This document shows positions 23,873-33,768 of a stretch of DNA of 64,000 bases, piece after piece. The number at the start of each line of letters is the position of its first letter. The first letter of the stretch is position 1. The translations under genes and the position numbers were made by a program. The notes beneath the pieces were generated by a model, which was not told the DNA's origin, did no database searches, and saw only the letters and a list, made by a program, of their open reading frames with translations. Source of the DNA: Amycolatopsis pretoriensis (lineage in GTDB: Bacteria; Actinomycetota; Actinomycetes; Mycobacteriales; Pseudonocardiaceae); contig NZ_FNUJ01000003.1 in the NCBI RefSeq assembly GCF_900107925.1, positions 868,001 to 932,000 on the forward strand. Reading direction: 5' to 3'.

Positions 23873-26800
23873 TTACACCGCCGCCGGCTTCTTCGTCAGC
23901 TGCGTCAGCAGCTTCGTGCACCAATCCAACAGCTCTTCGTCCCGCAGCGTCGGCGCGCCGATCCGGCCACCCGCCGGGCCCTCCGTCGGCTTGGGCACCG
24001 ACACCGTGTTCGTCACCGCCTTGAACACCGCCTTCGGGTACAGCCTCTTCAACCGGACCATCTGCGAGTCCGCCAGCGGCAGCGGCGCGAACCGGATCGT
24101 GTTGCCCTGGACCGCCACCTCCGTCACGCCCGCCTCGCGGCACGTGTGCCGGAAGCGCGCCACCGACAGCAGCCTGTTCACCGGGGCCGGTGGCTGGCCG
24201 TACCGGTCGATCAGCTCTTCGCGGACCGCGTCCAGCCCCTCCGTGTCCGGTGCCGCCGCGATCTTGCGGTACGCCTCCAGCCGCAACCTCTCACCCGGGA
24301 CGTAGTCGTGCGGGATGTGCGCGTCGATCGGGAGGTCCACACGGACTTCCGCCAATTCCTCTTCTTCGGAAGGCTCCGCGCCCGCGTGCCGGCGGAACGC
24401 GTCGACCGCCTCGCCCACGAGCCGCACGTACAGGTCGAACCCGACGCCCGCGATGTGCCCGGACTGCTCCGCCCCCAGGATGTTCCCGGCGCCGCGGATT
24501 TCCAGGTCCTTCATCGCGACCGCCATGCCCGCGCCCAGCTCGGTGTTCTGGGCGATCGTCGCGAGCCGGTCGTGCGCGGTCTCCGTCAGCGGCGCCTCCG
24601 GCGGGTACAGGAAGTACGCGTACCCGCGCTCGCGCCCTCGCCCGACGCGGCCGCGCAGCTGGTGCAGCTGCGCCAAACCCAGCAGGTCACCGCGCTCGAC
24701 CAGCAGCGTGTTCGCGTTCGAGATGTCCAGGCCGGTCTCGACGATCGTCGTGCAGACCAGGACGTCGTATTCGTTCTCCCAGAAGCCCTGGATGATCTTC
24801 TCGAGCTTCTCCTCGTTCATCTGCCCGTGCGCGGTGACGACCCGCGCCTCCGGCACCAGCTCCCGGATTCGCCGGGCGGCCTTCTCGATCGACGACACGC
24901 GGTTGTGGACGTAGAAAACCTGTCCGTCGCGCAGCAGCTCACGCCGGATCGCCGCGCCGACCTGCTTGTCGTCGTACGCGCCGACGTACGTCAGGATCGG
25001 GTGGCGGTCCTCCGGCGGGGTCAGGATCGTCGACATCTCGCGAATGCCGGCCAGCGACATCTCCAGCGTTCGCGGGATCGGCGTCGCGGACATCGTGAGC
25101 ACGTCGACGTGCGTGCGCAGCGCCTTGATGTGCTCCTTGTGCTCGACGCCGAAGCGCTGCTCCTCGTCGACGATCACGAGACCGAGGTCCTTATAACGGA
25201 TCCCCGTCTGCAGCAACCGGTGCGTGCCGATCACGATGTCGACCTCGCCGCCGGCCAGCTGCTCAAGGATCGCGTCGGACTCCGCCTTGTTCGTGAAGCG
25301 GGACAGGCCCTTGATCGTCACCGGGAACGACCGCATGCGCTCGTGGAAGGTGTTCAGGTGCTGCTGGGCGAGCAGCGTCGTCGGGACGAGGACCGCGACC
25401 TGCTTGCCGTCCTGCACCGCCTTGAACGCGGCCCGCACGGCGATCTCCGTCTTGCCGTAGCCGACGTCGCCGCAGATGACGCGGTCCATCGGGACGCCGC
25501 GTTCCATGTCCGCCTTGACTTCGTCGATGGCGGCGAGCTGGTCGTTCGTCTCCGTGAACGGGAACGCGTCCTCCAGCTCGCCCTGCCACGGCGTGTCCTG
25601 ACCGAACGCGTGCCCGGGCGCGGCCTGGCGCGCCGCGTACAGCTGGACCAGCTCGGCCGCGATCTCCTTGACCGCCTTCTTGGCCTTGGCCTTGGTGTTC
25701 TTCCAGTCGGAGCCGCCGAGCTTGTTGAGCGTGGGCAGCTCGCCGCCGACGTAGCGGGAGACCTCGTCGAGCTGGTCGGTGGGCACGAACAGCCGGTCCC
25801 CCGGGTGGCCGCGCTTCGACGACGCGTACTCCAGCAGCAGGTACTCGCGGGTGGCGCCGGCGACCGTGCGCTGGACCATTTCGACGAAGCGGCCGATGCC
25901 GTGCTGGTCGTGCACGACGTAGTCGCCGGCCTTCAGCGCCAGCGGGTCGACGGCGTTGCGCCGCCGGGACGGCATCTTGGTGTTCAAGTCCTTTGTGGAC
26001 GTTCCGGCGCCCGCGCCGCGGCCGGTGAGGTCCGCTTCGCTGAGCACGACCAGCGCGCGCTCGGGCGAGACGAAACCGTCGGTGAGGCCGCCGCAGGTGA
26101 CCGTGACCATGCCCGGGGCCGGTGCACCGGTGAGGCCGTCACCCGCCTGGGTCGCCGGGACGTCGGCACCCGACAGCTGCTCGACCGCGCGCGCCGCGGT
26201 GCCCTGGCCGGCGACGACGAGCACCGCCGTGCCGCCCGACGCCGTGTGGGCGCGCAGGTCCGTCATCGCCCGGTCGAGCTCGCCGCGGTAGGACGGCGCG
26301 GCCTCGACCGAGACGCGGTAGACGTCCGGGTCTTCGCTGGTCAGCTGGGTGAGCGTCCACCAGGCGCGCTTGGTGTCCTGCGCGTGCGACGCGATCTCGT
26401 CGAGCGCGCGGTAGGCGGACGCGCCGAGGTCGATCGGGGCCTGGCCGCCCGCCGCGGCCGTTGTCCAGGACGCTTCGAGGAACTCCTGGCCGGTGCGGAC
26501 GAGGTCGGCGGCGCGGGCGCGAATCTTCTCGGGGTCGGTGAGCAGGACGTGGGTGCCGACCGGCATCGCGTCGGTGAGCAGTTCCAGCTCGCCTTCGCAG
26601 AGCACCGGGATGAGCGCCTCCATGCCCTCGACGGGGATGCCGTCGGCGAGCTTGGTGAGCATCTCGGCCAGGTGGGCGTCGGCTTCGTACGTCTTCGCCA
26701 GCTCCGCGGCCTTCTCCTTGACCGGCGCCGTGAGCAGCAGCTCCCGGCACGGCGGCGCGGTGACGCGCGGGATCTCGCCGGGCAGCGACCGCTGGTCGGA

Positions 26801-27442
26801 GACGGCGAACGCGCGGATCTCGCTGACCTCGTCGCCCCAGAACTCCACCCGGACGGGGTGCTGCGCGGTCGGCCCGAACAGGTCGAGGATGCCGCCGCGG
26901 ACGGCGAACTCGCCGCGCTTCTCGACCATGTCGACGCGGGTGTAGGCCAGCTCGACGAGCCGTTCGAGCAGTTCCTCGAACGGCTCTTCCTCGCCGACGA
27001 CCAGGTCGATCGGCTTGAGCGAGCCGAGGCCGGGCGCCATGGGCTGGATCAGGCTGCGGACGGTGGCGACGACGACGCGCAGGGTGTCGTCGTCGGTCTT
27101 GAGCCGGTGCAGCACCTCCAGCCGGCGCCCGACGGTGTCGGCGCGCGGCGAGAGGCGTTCGTGCGGGAGGGTCTCCCAGCTGGGGAAGTCGGCGACTCTG
27201 GCCTTGCCCAGGAGGGCGCCGAGCGACGCGGTCAGCTCGTCGGCCTCGCGGCCGGTGGCGGTGACGGCGAGGACGGGTTTGGCGGCGCCCTCGTCGGCGG
27301 CGAGAGCGGCGGCGACGAGCTGCCGGGCGGCGATCGGGCCTTGCAGCTCGAGCAGCGGCGCCCCGGCGCGCTCGACCACGCCACGCAGGGCCGGGTCGGG
27401 AAGGGTGGCGGTGAGGAGTCCGGACAGTGGAGCGTCGGTCAC
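23873..27442 (-). CDS. mfd: Transcription-repair coupling factor
   Basis: ATP-driven translocase that removes RNA polymerase stalled at DNA lesions and recruits UvrA; cytoplasmic, 1189 residues, full length. The UvrB-like N-terminal domain is visible ([22 protein letters not shown]). The RNA-polymerase interaction domain follows ([16 protein letters not shown], with [12 protein letters not shown]). Helicase motifs include Walker [33 protein letters not shown] and the RecG-like VVTAHGQM and [15 protein letters not shown]. The GTG at 27442 is the start. Its promoter region holds the repeat element at 27475-27591. Confidence 0.98.
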   Translation of the reverse strand: MTDAPLSGLLTATLPDPALRGVVERAGAPLLELQGPIAARQLVAAALAADEGAAKPVLAVTATGREADELTASLGALLGKARVADFPSWETLPHERLSPRADTVGRRLEVLHRLKTDDDTLRVVVATVRSLIQPMAPGLGSLKPIDLVVGEEEPFEELLERLVELAYTRVDMVEKRGEFAVRGGILDLFGPTAQHPVRVEFWGDEVSEIRAFAVSDQRSLPGEIPRVTAPPCRELLLTAPVKEKAAELAKTYEADAHLAEMLTKLADGIPVEGMEALIPVLCEGELELLTDAMPVGTHVLLTDPEKIRARAADLVRTGQEFLEASWTTAAAGGQAPIDLGASAYRALDEIASHAQDTKRAWWTLTQLTSEDPDVYRVSVEAAPSYRGELDRAMTDLRAHTASGGTAVLVVAGQGTAARAVEQLSGADVPATQAGDGLTGAPAPGMVTVTCGGLTDGFVSPERALVVLSEADLTGRGAGAGTSTKDLNTKMPSRRRNAVDPLALKAGDYVVHDQHGIGRFVEMVQRTVAGATREYLLLEYASSKRGHPGDRLFVPTDQLDEVSRYVGGELPTLNKLGGSDWKNTKAKAKKAVKEIAAELVQLYAARQAAPGHAFGQDTPWQGELEDAFPFTETNDQLAAIDEVKADMERGVPMDRVICGDVGYGKTEIAVRAAFKAVQDGKQVAVLVPTTLLAQQHLNTFHERMRSFPVTIKGLSRFTNKAESDAILEQLAGGEVDIVIGTHRLLQTGIRYKDLGLVIVDEEQRFGVEHKEHIKALRTHVDVLTMSATPIPRTLEMSLAGIREMSTILTPPEDRHPILTYVGAYDDKQVGAAIRRELLRDGQVFYVHNRVSSIEKAARRIRELVPEARVVTAHGQMNEEKLEKIIQGFWENEYDVLVCTTIVETGLDISNANTLLVERGDLLGLAQLHQLRGRVGRGRERGYAYFLYPPEAPLTETAHDRLATIAQNTELGAGMAVAMKDLEIRGAGNILGAEQSGHIAGVGFDLYVRLVGEAVDAFRRHAGAEPSEEEELAEVRVDLPIDAHIPHDYVPGERLRLEAYRKIAAAPDTEGLDAVREELIDRYGQPPAPVNRLLSVARFRHTCREAGVTEVAVQGNTIRFAPLPLADSQMVRLKRLYPKAVFKAVTNTVSVPKPTEGPAGGRIGAPTLRDEELLDWCTKLLTQLTKKPAAV

Positions 27443-27474
27443 GGTCCCAGCCTACGTGCCACCCCCGACAAGTT

Positions 27475-27591
27475 TCCGATCACGGCTGGTGACGGCCCAG
27501 AACGCCCTGCGAAAGTCCGTGAATGGCACATTGACGGACGCCAAGGCCCTCAATGTGCCATTCACGGACTTCGGCTCCGATCACGGCTGGT
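27475..27591. repeat. Hairpin element flanked by 16-bp direct repeats
   Basis: Two identical 16-bp direct repeats (TCCGATCACGGCTGGT) at 27475-27490 and 27576-27591 flank an 85-bp insert. Inside it, 22-bp perfect inverted arms (27513-27534 and 27550-27571; start AAGTCCGTGAATGGCACA) surround a 15-base loop. The right direct repeat includes the stop codon of the LLM gene. The arrangement looks like a small non-coding insertion with target duplication, or a duplicated terminator. Confidence 0.7.
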
Positions 27592-28504
27592 CGCGCAGCA
27601 GGTTCGCCACCTCCGCCAGCCTCGGCAGCTGCTCGTCGAACACCTTCGGGTCCGTGCTCGCGATCCGCAGCAGCACGTGCTCCGCCCCTTCGTACCGCCG
27701 CAGCTGGGCCGCCACCTGCGCGGCCGAGCCCGTCACCTGCATCTGGATCCCCTGGACGAAGTCCGCCGGCATCCCGTAGTTCCGCTGGCAGTACTCCTCC
27801 AGCAGCGCGCGGCCGCGGTCCAAGTCCTCCTCCACCAGCACCGTCGCGAACAAAGCAGGCGTGATCGGGCGCGAAGACGAAGCGCGGATCTGCGCCAACC
27901 CCGACACGTAGTCCGCCGGGTCAGGCGGGTACGGCAGCCACCCGTCGTACAGGCGGCCGACGCGTTCCAAGGCCCCCGGCGTGTACGCCGCCAGCCACAC
28001 CGGCGGCCCGCCAACACGCGCTGGCGCCGGGAAGGACGGCAGCGAGTCGTAGTGCAGCACCGACCCGTGGAACGACGAGGCACCGCTCCACGCCGCCCGC
28101 CACAGCCCCACGATGTCGTCCAACCGGGCCCGGCGGCGGGCCCACGGCACCCCCACGAACGCGAACTCCGGCTCACTGCGCCCGGCGAAACCGGCGCCGA
28201 CCGCCACCGTCAGCCGGCCGCCGCTCAGGAGGTCGAGGGACAGCAGCTGGTTCGCCGAGAGAACCGGGTCGCGCAACGCCGGGAGCAGCGCGGACGTCCC
28301 CAGCGTCACCCGTGAGGTCCGCGTGGCGAAAGCACCCAAAACGGCGAACGCGTCGAGAGGAGCGCGCGCCAGGGTGTCGCCCACCCACACCGAGTCGAGG
28401 CCGAGCTCCTCCGCGGAAACCGCGACGTCGACCAGCTCGGGCGCGGTCCGCCCGGCGTCGAGGATGGGCTGGTAGGTCGGCACGACCAGGCCGAATTTCG
28501 TCAT
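27581..28504 (-). CDS. LLM-class F420-dependent oxidoreductase
   Basis: Luciferase-like TIM-barrel enzyme, 307 residues, expected to use coenzyme F420 (or FMN). It starts MTKFGLVVPTYQPILDAG and shows DSVWVGDTLARAPLDAFAVLG and TLGTSALLPALRDPVLSANQL, typical of the family, then GAGFAGRSEPEF near the middle. The substrate is unknown. The ATG at 28504 is used; a TTG at 28522 is possible. It is divergent from the MmyB-like regulator (74-bp gap), which may control it. Its last codons lie in a direct repeat. Confidence 0.88.
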   Translation of the reverse strand: MTKFGLVVPTYQPILDAGRTAPELVDVAVSAEELGLDSVWVGDTLARAPLDAFAVLGAFATRTSRVTLGTSALLPALRDPVLSANQLLSLDLLSGGRLTVAVGAGFAGRSEPEFAFVGVPWARRRARLDDIVGLWRAAWSGASSFHGSVLHYDSLPSFPAPARVGGPPVWLAAYTPGALERVGRLYDGWLPYPPDPADYVSGLAQIRASSSRPITPALFATVLVEEDLDRGRALLEEYCQRNYGMPADFVQGIQMQVTGSAAQVAAQLRRYEGAEHVLLRIASTDPKVFDEQLPRLAEVANLLRDQP

Positions 28505-28578
28505 GCCGGAAGCGTCGGGCAAAGCGGGTATGCCCTCAATTCCCCGCGGGGAATGGCGCGCCCGAGCAAGATGAACGG

Positions 28579-29352
28579 GTGGACTTCGGAACGGCGCTCA
28601 AGGACTGGCGCACCCGGCGCCGCCTCAGCCAGCTCGACCTGGCGCTGCGCGCGGGCACGACGCAGCGGCACGTCAGCTTCATGGAAAGCGGCCGCTCGCT
28701 GCCCGGGCGCGGCATGGTGCTGCGCGTCGCCGAGTCGCTCGAACTGCCGCTGCGCGAACGCAACGGCCTGCTCCACGCGGCCGGCTACGCGCCGACGTAC
28801 CCCGAGACGCGGCTCGACGACCCGGCGATCCGGCCGGTGCTCGACGGGCTGCGGCGGCTGCTCGACGGCCACCGCCCCTACCCCGCGATCGTCGTCGACC
28901 GCTACGGCCTGCTCGTCGCGAAGAACGACGCGTTTTCCCTGCTCACCGAGGGTGTCGAACCGGAACTGCTGCGGGAACCGGTCGACACGCTGCGGCTCGC
29001 GTTGCACCCGAAAGGCATGGCGCCGCGTGTGCGGAACCTCGACGACTGGGCCCGGCACATCCTCGAGCGCCTCCGCAACGACCTGGCCCGCACCCCGGAC
29101 GACCGGCTGGCCGCGCAGCTCGCCGAACTGGAGTCCTACCTGCCGCCGCAACGGCCGCCGACCGACGGCCACCTCGGCTTCGCCGTCCCGGTGCGACTGT
29201 CCACTTCGGCCGGTGAGCTGCGGCTGATCACGGCGATCACGACGTTCGCGACCGCCGCCGACGTCACGGTGTCGGAGCTGAAGCTGGAGACGTTCCTGCC
29301 CGCGGACGCCGAAACCGCGGACCGCCTTCAGACGACCAGCGCCGTGACCTGA
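28579..29352 (+). CDS. XRE-family regulator with MmyB-like ligand-binding domain
   Basis: Regulator, 257 residues, GTG start at 28579. HTH at about 5-60 (RRRLSQLDLALRAGTTQRHVSFMESGRSLPGRGMVL by landmarks). The C-terminal MmyB-like domain has RPYPAIVVDRYGLLVAKNDAF and a typical LRLALHPKGMAPRVRNL segment. Family members bind fatty acids or similar ligands and often control a neighbouring oxidoreductase, here the divergent LLM gene. Its last 25 bp overlap the convergent DedA gene. Confidence 0.88.
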   Translation: MDFGTALKDWRTRRRLSQLDLALRAGTTQRHVSFMESGRSLPGRGMVLRVAESLELPLRERNGLLHAAGYAPTYPETRLDDPAIRPVLDGLRRLLDGHRPYPAIVVDRYGLLVAKNDAFSLLTEGVEPELLREPVDTLRLALHPKGMAPRVRNLDDWARHILERLRNDLARTPDDRLAAQLAELESYLPPQRPPTDGHLGFAVPVRLSTSAGELRLITAITTFATAADVTVSELKLETFLPADAETADRLQTTSAVT

Positions 29353-29819
29353 CCCGCCAGCAGTTCCGCGCTCGCCCACAGCACCGCCGCACACACGCTG
29401 CCCACCGCGAACCGGCGGTACGGCATCGCCGCCGAGCCCGCGACGCGCGGCACCAGCGTCCGCAACCCGGCCAGGCAGCGCCCCGCGATCACCGCCGGGA
29501 CGCCGTAGCGCGCGACGGCCGCTTCCGCGCGGTCCCAGCGGTCCTGCCCGACGCGGCGGGCGAGCCGGGACCGGCGCAGCCGCCGCCCTTCCAGGTACGC
29601 GAGCTGGTCGCCGAGGACGGCCGCGAGCACCGCCACCGGCAGCGCGAGTCCGAAGTGGAGCGTGCCCCGCTCGGCGAGGAAACCCATCAGCAGCAACGTC
29701 GACAACGTCGGCAGCACGATCCCGGGCAGCAACGCCGTTTCGGCCGCGATGATCGCGAAGCAGACCAAGTAGACGACCGGCGGGGGCGCGTCAAGCAGTG
29801 GCCGCAGCAGGCTGTCCAT
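29328..29819 (-). CDS. DedA/SNARE-associated family membrane protein
   Basis: Integral membrane protein, 163 residues, of the DedA (VTT) family, about four to five hydrophobic segments. Family marks are AVLGDQLAYLEGRRL (the G-x-x-x-Y/GRR region) and VPAVIAGRCLAGLRTLVPRVAGSAAMPYRRF (the F/R-x3-R-x3-PxxAG-like motif). Relatives act as flippases for lipid carriers such as undecaprenyl phosphate. Its start overlaps the end of the upstream methyltransferase by 29 bp, and its end overlaps the opposite-strand regulator gene. Confidence 0.85.
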   Translation of the reverse strand: MDSLLRPLLDAPPPVVYLVCFAIIAAETALLPGIVLPTLSTLLLMGFLAERGTLHFGLALPVAVLAAVLGDQLAYLEGRRLRRSRLARRVGQDRWDRAEAAVARYGVPAVIAGRCLAGLRTLVPRVAGSAAMPYRRFAVGSVCAAVLWASAELLAGQVTALVV

Positions 29820-30387
29820 CCCGCGTCCTCCCCACCGCCACCGGGAGCGCCGCGCGGTAGACGAACGCAGGCGGCAGGTTGCCCCAGACGACCGGAGTGC
29901 GCTCCACGACGGCGAAACGGCTTCGCAGCGAAGCGGCGAAGCGACGCGCGAGTGGCGTCCAGGCCGCGTGGGCGTACGCGAAGGTCGTGAAGCGGCCGTT
30001 GGGGGCCAGTGCCGCCGTGACTGCGTCCAGGATGCGGCCCTGGCGGTCCGCGGTCATGGCCGTCCACGGCAGACCCGAGACGACGACGTCGACGCCGTCC
30101 AGCGCGAGGTGTTCCGCCGAGGTCGTGACGACGGCCAAGTCCGGGAACCGCTCGCGAAGTGCGGACGCGAAACGCGGGTTGATCTCGTAAGCGGTCAGGC
30201 TTGCTTCGGGGCGAAGCAGCGCGAGGACCGATTCGGTGAACACGCCGGTGCCCGGCCCCAGCTCGGCGACGCGCGCCGCGCGTTCCAGGCCGAGGCCCGC
30301 CGTCATCGTTTCGGCCAGCCGCGGCGAACTGGGCGCGATCGCGCCCGTCACCATCGGGTGGCGGAGGAATTCCCTGGTGATCGACAT
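29791..30387 (-). CDS. SAM-dependent methyltransferase (phospholipid N-methyltransferase-like)
   Basis: Predicted methyltransferase, 198 residues. It starts MSITREFLRHPMVTGAIAPSSPRLAETM, the usual beginning of PmtA/rRNA dimethylase-like lipid methyltransferases. Motif I is VAELGPGTGVFTESVL and motif II TAYEINPRFA. The motif corresponding to the NPPY-like site is VVSGLPWTAM. It overlaps the DedA gene by 29 bp, so both may act on membrane lipids, an inference from the pairing only. Confidence 0.85.
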   Translation of the reverse strand: MSITREFLRHPMVTGAIAPSSPRLAETMTAGLGLERAARVAELGPGTGVFTESVLALLRPEASLTAYEINPRFASALRERFPDLAVVTTSAEHLALDGVDVVVSGLPWTAMTADRQGRILDAVTAALAPNGRFTTFAYAHAAWTPLARRFAASLRSRFAVVERTPVVWGNLPPAFVYRAALPVAVGRTRDGQPAAATA

Positions 30388-30519
30388 GCCGCCGACGCTA
30401 GGAACGACCGGGGTGGCCGCGAATCCGCCGGATCGACCGGCCCGGTCCTCCCGGGGGAGGACGAAATCGGACCGAAATGATGACGACCCGGGCCGGGACC
30501 GCGCGTTACGTTCGGTGGC

Positions 30520-31638
30520 GTGGAACGACTCGTCGTGTGGATGCGAAGGCACCGGTGGACGGTGGACCTGCCGCTGTACGCCGTCTTCGTCTTCCTCGCG
30601 CCCAACTGGGTCGGCACGGGTTCGTGGGCGGTGCGGGCGATCCCGATGCTGTTCCTGCTCCCCTTGTTCGTGCGCCGCCGGTTCCCGCGCACGGTCGCGG
30701 TGTGGATCCTCGCGGCCACGCTCGTCACCTACACCAACGAAATCTGGGCGTACGACCGCGGCCGCGCCGAGCTGAGCATGGCGGTCGTGCTGTTCACCCT
30801 CGTCCAGCGCGGCGATCGCCGGTTCGCCGCGCTGACCGCGGCCGCGATCCTCGGCCTCGACGTGATGTGGGGGTTCAGCTGGGGCCCGTTCACCCAGAAC
30901 CCGACGCTCACGATCGTCGGGATCATCCCGCTGCACTTCGCGGCCTGGGCGCTCGGGGAATTCTTCCGCGCCAAGCTACAGCTCGCCGCGGAGGAGGAGA
31001 AACGCGACGAAGCCCAGGCGCGGGCGGCGGTCGCGGAGGAGCGCACGCGGATCGCTCGCGAGCTGCACGACGTCCTCGCGCACAGCATGAGCGTGATCGT
31101 GCTGAACGCCGAAGGCGCGAAGCTCGCGCGGCACCGCGACCCGGAAGCCGTCGACCGCACTCTCGACACGATCGGCCGCACGGGCCGGGACGCGCTCGCC
31201 GAGCTGCGGCGCCTGCTCGAAGTTCTGCACGCCGGCGAGGCGGCGCGCAGTCCCCAGCCGACCGTCGGCGAGCTGCGCGAGCTCGTCGAGCAGTGCGGGC
31301 GCGCGGTCGCGCTCGAGGTCACCGGCGATCCCGGTGGCCTGCCCGCGAGCGCCGCGCTGCAGGCGTACCGGATCGTCCAGGAGGCACTGACCAACATGAT
31401 CAAGCACGCCCCGGCCGACTCGACGGGCCGCGTCGACGTCGCTTTCACCGCGGAGGTGATCCGGATCGAAGTGACGAACACCGGCGGCAAGTCACCGCCG
31501 GTACCCGCGTTGCCGTCGTCCGGGCGCGGGCTGGCCGGGATGCGCCAGCGCGTCGAGATGTACCACGGCGACCTGGCGGCCGGGCCGCTGCCGGACGGCG
31601 GGTACCGGGTCCGCGCGAGCCTGGTGGTGGGGTCGTGA
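30520..31638 (+). CDS. Sensor histidine kinase (NarL-type, HisKA_3)
   Basis: Membrane sensor kinase, 372 residues, GTG start. About four to five membrane segments (17-150) without a large outside domain suggest sensing within the membrane. The dimerisation/phosphoacceptor box is ERTRIARELHDVLAHSMSVIVLNAEG, with the phosphorylated His in ELHD. The ATP-binding domain shows RIVQEALTNMIKHAP (N box) and GRGLAGMRQRVEMYHG (G box). It overlaps its response regulator gene by 4 bp. Confidence 0.93.
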   Translation: MERLVVWMRRHRWTVDLPLYAVFVFLAPNWVGTGSWAVRAIPMLFLLPLFVRRRFPRTVAVWILAATLVTYTNEIWAYDRGRAELSMAVVLFTLVQRGDRRFAALTAAAILGLDVMWGFSWGPFTQNPTLTIVGIIPLHFAAWALGEFFRAKLQLAAEEEKRDEAQARAAVAEERTRIARELHDVLAHSMSVIVLNAEGAKLARHRDPEAVDRTLDTIGRTGRDALAELRRLLEVLHAGEAARSPQPTVGELRELVEQCGRAVALEVTGDPGGLPASAALQAYRIVQEALTNMIKHAPADSTGRVDVAFTAEVIRIEVTNTGGKSPPVPALPSSGRGLAGMRQRVEMYHGDLAAGPLPDGGYRVRASLVVGS

Positions 31639-32291
31639 CCACGCGGGTGCTGCTCTGCGACGACCAGGAACTGGTGCGCGTCGGGCTGCGGATGATCGTC
31701 GAGAGCCAGGACGACCTGGTCGTCGCGGCCGAGGCGGCGAACGGCGAGGAGGCCGTGGCGAAGGCGCGCGAGCTGCGGCCGGACCTGGTGCTGATGGACG
31801 TCCGGATGCCGGTGCTCGACGGCGTCGCGGCGACCGGGCGGATCTGCGCCGAGCTGCCGGACGTGCGCGTCCTGATCATCACGACGTTCGACCTCGACGA
31901 GTACGCCTATGCCGCGTTGCGCGCCGGGGCCAGCGGGTTCCTGGTGAAGGACGCGCCGTCGGAGGAGATGCTCGTGGCGATCCGCGGGGTGCTGCGCGGC
32001 GACTCGATGGTCTCGCCGTCGGTCACGCGGCGGCTGCTCGACCGCTACCTCGCCGACGGCCGCGACCCGGTCGACGTCGCGAAGCTCGACGTGCTGACCG
32101 AGCGCGAGAAGGACGTGCTGGGGCTCATCGCGCGCGGGCTGTCCAACGGCGAGATCGCGGCGAAGCTGTACATCGGCGAGACGACCGTGAAGACGCACGT
32201 CGGGCGGATCCTCGGCAAGCTGCGGCTGCGCGACCGGGTGCACGCGGTCGTCTTCGCCTACGAGTCCGGGCTGGTGCGGCCTGGTTCCTGA
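31635..32291 (+). CDS. NarL/FixJ-family response regulator
   Basis: Transcription factor, 218 residues, GTG start. Receiver domain 1-120 with the acidic pair CDD, the phosphorylated Asp at 55 (LVLMDVRMP) and the conserved Lys in FLVKDAP. The LuxR-type HTH is C-terminal (LTEREKDVLGLIARGLSNGEIAAKL, then TVKTHVGRILGKL). It pairs with the kinase directly upstream. Targets are unknown; no adjacent transporter suggests one. Confidence 0.95.
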   Translation: MTTRVLLCDDQELVRVGLRMIVESQDDLVVAAEAANGEEAVAKARELRPDLVLMDVRMPVLDGVAATGRICAELPDVRVLIITTFDLDEYAYAALRAGASGFLVKDAPSEEMLVAIRGVLRGDSMVSPSVTRRLLDRYLADGRDPVDVAKLDVLTEREKDVLGLIARGLSNGEIAAKLYIGETTVKTHVGRILGKLRLRDRVHAVVFAYESGLVRPGS

Positions 32292-32383
32292 TGGCCACCT
32301 CATCCCGGGTTCACACGATCCGGAGTTCCTGACGGCGGTCGCGTCGCACGGCGATTTCACCGCTTGATGGCAGGATGAGCCGT

Positions 32384-33565
32384 ATGCGACGTGTGCTGGG
32401 TCTCATCGGTGCGGTGTCCCTGCTGGCCGTGGCCTGTTCGGGGGCCGCGAGCGCGCCGGTCCAGAGCGTCCCGCCGGCGTCCACGCCCCCGGCGTCGACC
32501 GGGAAGTTCAAGGTCGAGACGGTGACCGCCGGGCTGCAGCACGGCTGGGACATCGGCTTCCTGCCCGACGGCGGCATGCTCGTGCCGCAGCGGCCCGGCA
32601 AGCTCGCGCTGGTCCGCGGCGGCAAGGCGACCGACGTCAAGGCCGACTTCTCCGACGTGCTCGTGCAGGGCGAAGGCGGGCTGCTCGGCATGGTGATCAG
32701 CCCCGACTTCACGACCAGCCGCGAGTTCATCACCTGCCAGGACCACCAGGAGGGCGGCAAGGCCGTCGACATCCGGCTGGTCACGTGGAAGCTCGCCGAG
32801 GACGGCGCCTCGGCTTCGAAGGTGAAGAACCTGCTGACCGGGCTGCCGGTGAACCCGAGCGGCCGGCACTCCGGCTGCCGCCCGACGTTCGCCCCCGACG
32901 GCGCACTGCTGGTCGGCACGGGCGACACGGCCCGCGCGTCGATCGCCCAGGACCGGCATTCCCTGGGCGGCAAGGTGCTGCGGCTGGACGCGAAGACCGG
33001 GGACCCGTTGCCGGACAACCCGTTCATCAGCTCGTCCGATCCGAAAGAACGGCTGATCTACACGTACGGGCACCGCAACGTCCAGGGCGTGGCGATCCGG
33101 CCGGGCAGCGGTCAGGTGATCACGGCCGAGCACGGACCGACCTTCGACGACGAGGTCAACCTGCTCAAGCCGGGCGCGAACTACGGCTGGGACCCGTCGA
33201 AGGGCGGCACGGACACGAGCTACGACGAGAGCGTCCCGATGACGGACCTCAAGCGCTTCCCGGACGCGGTGAGTCCACTGTGGACGTCGGGCAAGATCAC
33301 GGAGGCGATCAGCGGCGACGCGTTCCTGACGGGCGCCCAGTGGGGCCCGAACGACGGCGCGCTGGTCGTGGTGGCGCTGAAGGGCCAGAAGCTCCTGCTG
33401 TACCACTTGGACGCGGCGGGCAAGGTCTTGGACGTCTCCCTGCCCCCGGAGTTCGACGACAAGTTCGGCCGCCTCCGAGCAGTCCGAACCGGCCCGGACG
33501 GCGCCCTGTACGTGACGACTTCGGACGGCACGGACGACAAGCTGCTGAAGGTCACGCCCGCCTGA
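32384..33565 (+). CDS. PQQ-dependent sugar dehydrogenase-like lipoprotein (GSDH family)
   Basis: Exported beta-propeller protein, about 393 residues, lipobox LLAVAC near residue 17. The glucose/sorbosone dehydrogenase fold shows in GLQHGWDIGFLPDGGMLV, ARSGRHSGCRPTFAPDGALLVGTGD-like stretches (here PSGRHSGCRPTF), GHRNVQG (metal/PQQ-side Arg-Asn) and AEHGPTFDDEVN. It may oxidise an aldose with PQQ, though many homologues have no proven activity. The ATG at 32384 has aggatg in good position; the ATG at 32375 is possible. Confidence 0.87.
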   Translation: MRRVLGLIGAVSLLAVACSGAASAPVQSVPPASTPPASTGKFKVETVTAGLQHGWDIGFLPDGGMLVPQRPGKLALVRGGKATDVKADFSDVLVQGEGGLLGMVISPDFTTSREFITCQDHQEGGKAVDIRLVTWKLAEDGASASKVKNLLTGLPVNPSGRHSGCRPTFAPDGALLVGTGDTARASIAQDRHSLGGKVLRLDAKTGDPLPDNPFISSSDPKERLIYTYGHRNVQGVAIRPGSGQVITAEHGPTFDDEVNLLKPGANYGWDPSKGGTDTSYDESVPMTDLKRFPDAVSPLWTSGKITEAISGDAFLTGAQWGPNDGALVVVALKGQKLLLYHLDAAGKVLDVSLPPEFDDKFGRLRAVRTGPDGALYVTTSDGTDDKLLKVTPA

Positions 33566-33711
33566 TCATGAGAAAAACACGGCCGTCGAGTGCCGTGGAC
33601 ACTTCCGCCGGGGTGGCGGATCGCGGAACATGGTGTACACCAAGAGTTTTCGCCCGCCACCGACGAGTGTTGGACGCGGTCCGAAGATAGCGTTCCCGCG
33701 GCAGCACCGCG

Positions 33712-33754
33712 CCGGTCCTCGATCGTCATCGCCGACCTGACGATCGGGGACCGG
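33712..33754. terminator. Hairpin terminator between convergent genes
   Basis: Two-part stem: CCGGTCC pairs with GGACCGG and GATCGTC with GACGATC, with a 2x2 internal mismatch and an 11-base loop. It sits in the 203-bp gap between the sugar dehydrogenase and the convergent SDR gene, close to the latter's stop. The rest of the gap shows no gene. Confidence 0.7.
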
Positions 33755-33768
33755 CCTCCAAACGTGCC

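Noticed and set aside
27475..27591. tRNA or attachment site for an integrative element
   Set aside because: No tRNA fold, integrase or long inserted DNA is near; the insert is only 85 bp.
23210..28315. A 1701-codon open frame on the plus strand
   Set aside because: It is the antisense shadow of mfd and the LLM gene, with Arg/Leu/Asp-rich sequence and no domain; high GC keeps stop codons rare.
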